Source: Porphyromonadaceae bacterium UBA7048
Lineage (GTDB): Bacteria > Bacteroidota > Bacteroidia > Bacteroidales > Muribaculaceae
Direction of reading: 5' to 3'
Length of the DNA: 8,330 nucleotides
Assembly: GCA_002493945.1 (NCBI GenBank)
Contig: DLAL01000013.1
Location: 1 to 8,330 of the forward strand
Translations under genes and position numbers: made by a program
Notes under the pieces: generated by a model
The model's input: the letters and a program-made list of their open reading frames with translations, nothing else
Told to the model about the DNA's origin: nothing
Database searches by the model: none
Part shown: positions 6,833 through 8,330 of the stretch, piece by piece
Layout of the letters: each line of letters begins with the position of its first letter
How positions within the stretch are numbered: the stretch's first letter is position 1

Positions 6833-8330
6833 ATGAAGAATTTACTCGTAGCAGCGCTTGGCGCGACACTATATGTAGGTGTCGCACAAGCCGGGAAGCC
6901 TGTCACCCCGACGGTGTTCGATGCTTCCAAAGGCGTGCGGGGTCTGTCACGATGCCGACCGGCGAAATCGTTGACTATACTGCCTACACAAAGCTTTACT
7001 ACGTAGCCAATGTGGAAGGCTCCACATACCAGTACCTTAACATCTTCGTGCCCGCGTCGGCCGACCAGCCACACACCGATATTCATGCGCAACTACGTCG
7101 GCGGTTATATGGCATCGCAGGCTGGCGACATCAATCCCGGCGAGCGTCGGGACGCGCCCTTCTCGAAGGATATGTCGTGGTCATCCCCGGCGCGCGGACG
7201 CAATTCGGTAGTCAAGGGCCCAGACGGCTCGGACGTCTACACCGGCCGCGCTCCTGCGGCGATACTCGACCTCAAGGCCGCCGTACGCTATCTGCGCCAC
7301 TATGACGACGTCATCCCGGGCGACTCCGAGCGCATCATCTCCGACGCACAAGCGCCGGAGGCGCCATGTCGGCACTCCTCGGCGCCACGGGCAACAATCC
7401 CGACTATGAACCCTACCTCAAGGCCATGGGAGCCTTCGACGGCCGCGACGACGTTTTCGCAGCCGTCTGCTACTGTCCCATCATCGACCTCGAGCATGCC
7501 GACCGCGAGTACGAGTGGCTCTACAGCTGCACTGACAACGTATCGCGCAAACTCACAGACGCACAGTACGAAGTATCGCAGGAACTCGCCGCAATGTGTC
7601 CCGAATACATCGACAGTCTCGGCCTGCGCAAACCTGATGGCTCGCCGCTGACCGCCGACAACTACCTCGACTATCTCCGCTCGCTGCTCATCGCGAGTGC
7701 CCAAAAAGCCAAGGATGCCGGCGCCGTCATCCCCGACAGCATAGGATTCACCCTCAGCACACCCGCCATGGAGCTGGCCCGCGGCGCCGCTCTGGTGAAA
7801 GGTCCCGCTCCGGCAGGCCTCCCGAAGCCCCGGCGTGCCATGCCTCCGCGCAAGCAGGGCGAGTATATCGTCGGCCTTGACATGACGCGCTACCTCAACT
7901 ACGTCGCACAGGTATCAGGCCTCAAAGAGCCTCCGGCATTCGACCGCCTCGGTGTGGCAGGAGGTGAGGCCACGGGCGAGAACGAGGAATTCGGCGACTC
8001 AAAGGGCAGCAGCGTCAACTTCACAGACTACTCCCTGCGGAAGAACACAGGCAACCCCGATGCCACCGTCAGTCCGGCAATCCTCCACAACGTCCGCCTG
8101 CTTAACCCCATGAACTACATCGGAGCGCCGCGCACCGACACCACCCGCAACTGGTACATTCGGCATGGCTCCAAAGACAGCGGCACCTCATTCCTCTTCC
8201 CCGTCAATCTGGCTACCAAGCTGCAGAACGCAGGCAAGAACGTCGACTTCAAGCTGACATGGAACCGCCCCCACAGCGGCGACTACGCTCTGAACGAACT
8301 CTTCGCATGGATTGATTCGATATTAAAGTA
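6833..8330 (+). pseudogene. subtype B tannase (gallate esterase), frameshifted; stop cut by window end
   Basis: Serine esterase of the alpha/beta-hydrolase fold that cleaves galloyl ester bonds of tannins, resembling Lactobacillus plantarum tannase TanLp1. The ATG at 6833 starts a clear signal peptide (MKNLLVAALGATLYVGVAQA/G), implying export to the periplasm. Family motifs appear in order but in alternating frames: YLNIFVPA, IFMRNYVGGYM, EGYVVVIPGAR, GRNSVV, GRAPAAILDLKAAVRYLRH, then TSAGGAMSALLGATGN with the nucleophile Ser (7351-7353), CPIIDLEHAD, RHGSKDSGTSF with the catalytic Asp (8176-8178), and RPHSGDY with the catalytic His (8272-8274). Indels inferred from motif continuity lie near 6940 (-1 or +2), 7069 (+1), 7143 (-1), 7192 (-2) and 7344 (-1). 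Translation from 6833 would stop after 57 codons (TAG 7004-7006). From 7348 to 8328 one frame is fully open. The final codon begins TA at the window edge. Repaired length is about 500 residues (TanLp1 469). Recent pseudogene or sequence error. Confidence 0.88.

Noticed and set aside
6952..7305. Reading the 117-codon frame starting at 6952 as an independent small gene
   Set aside because: Its first ~40 residues (YLNIFVPA region) are tannase sequence, and it runs out of the tannase frame after the break near 7069, becoming meaningless until it meets the EGYVVVIPGAR segment again. It is a fragment of the broken tannase.
6935..7350. Programmed ribosomal frameshifting as the reason for the tannase frame changes
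   Set aside because: Five shifts of mixed sign (-1, +1, -1, -2, -1) within ~410 bp, with no slippery heptamer plus pseudoknot arrangement seen, cannot plausibly be programmed.

Overview
The window looks like chromosomal DNA of a Bacteroidales bacterium with GC-rich coding bias, possibly Muribaculaceae. The evidence is: Bacteroidetes-type promoters (TTTG at -33, TAnnTTTG at -7), A-rich leaders instead of Shine-Dalgarno sites at most starts, a hybrid two-component system (HTCS) regulator found almost only in this phylum, and GC-rich third codon positions. The family-level assignment is inference. All genes are on the + strand.

Layout. 1-171: AT-rich flank with no convincing gene. 172-303: a promoter, a hairpin-rich segment and a terminator-like hairpin, together looking like a ~95-nt small RNA or an attenuated leader. 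339-419: a second promoter and a short leader before the ribosomal operon rpsF-rpsR-rplI (bS6, bS18, bL9; 420-1523), closed by a strong intrinsic terminator (1546-1591). 1641-2819: a YbdG/MscM-type mechanosensitive channel. 2841-6758: a full-length HTCS regulator starting 21 nt after the channel gene. 6833-8330: a signal-peptide-bearing subtype B tannase (gallotannin/gallate-ester hydrolase) whose first third carries five frame-changing indels as written; its final stop codon is cut by the window edge.

How the parts relate. rpsF-rpsR-rplI is a housekeeping unit. bS6 and bS18 sit together on the 30S platform, where in Bacteroidota they help hide the 16S anti-Shine-Dalgarno tail. It is therefore notable that rpsR is the only gene here with a perfect Shine-Dalgarno-like sequence. 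HTCS regulators usually control adjacent catabolic genes, so the tannase is the obvious target candidate, although no SusC/SusD pair or glycoside hydrolase lies in the window. The channel and HTCS genes are close enough to be co-transcribed. I see no mobile element, CRISPR array, tRNA or rRNA.

The most interesting items are the SD site before rpsR, the candidate small RNA upstream of rpsF, the HTCS-tannase pairing, and the cluster of frameshifts in the tannase, which may be sequence error or very recent gene decay.
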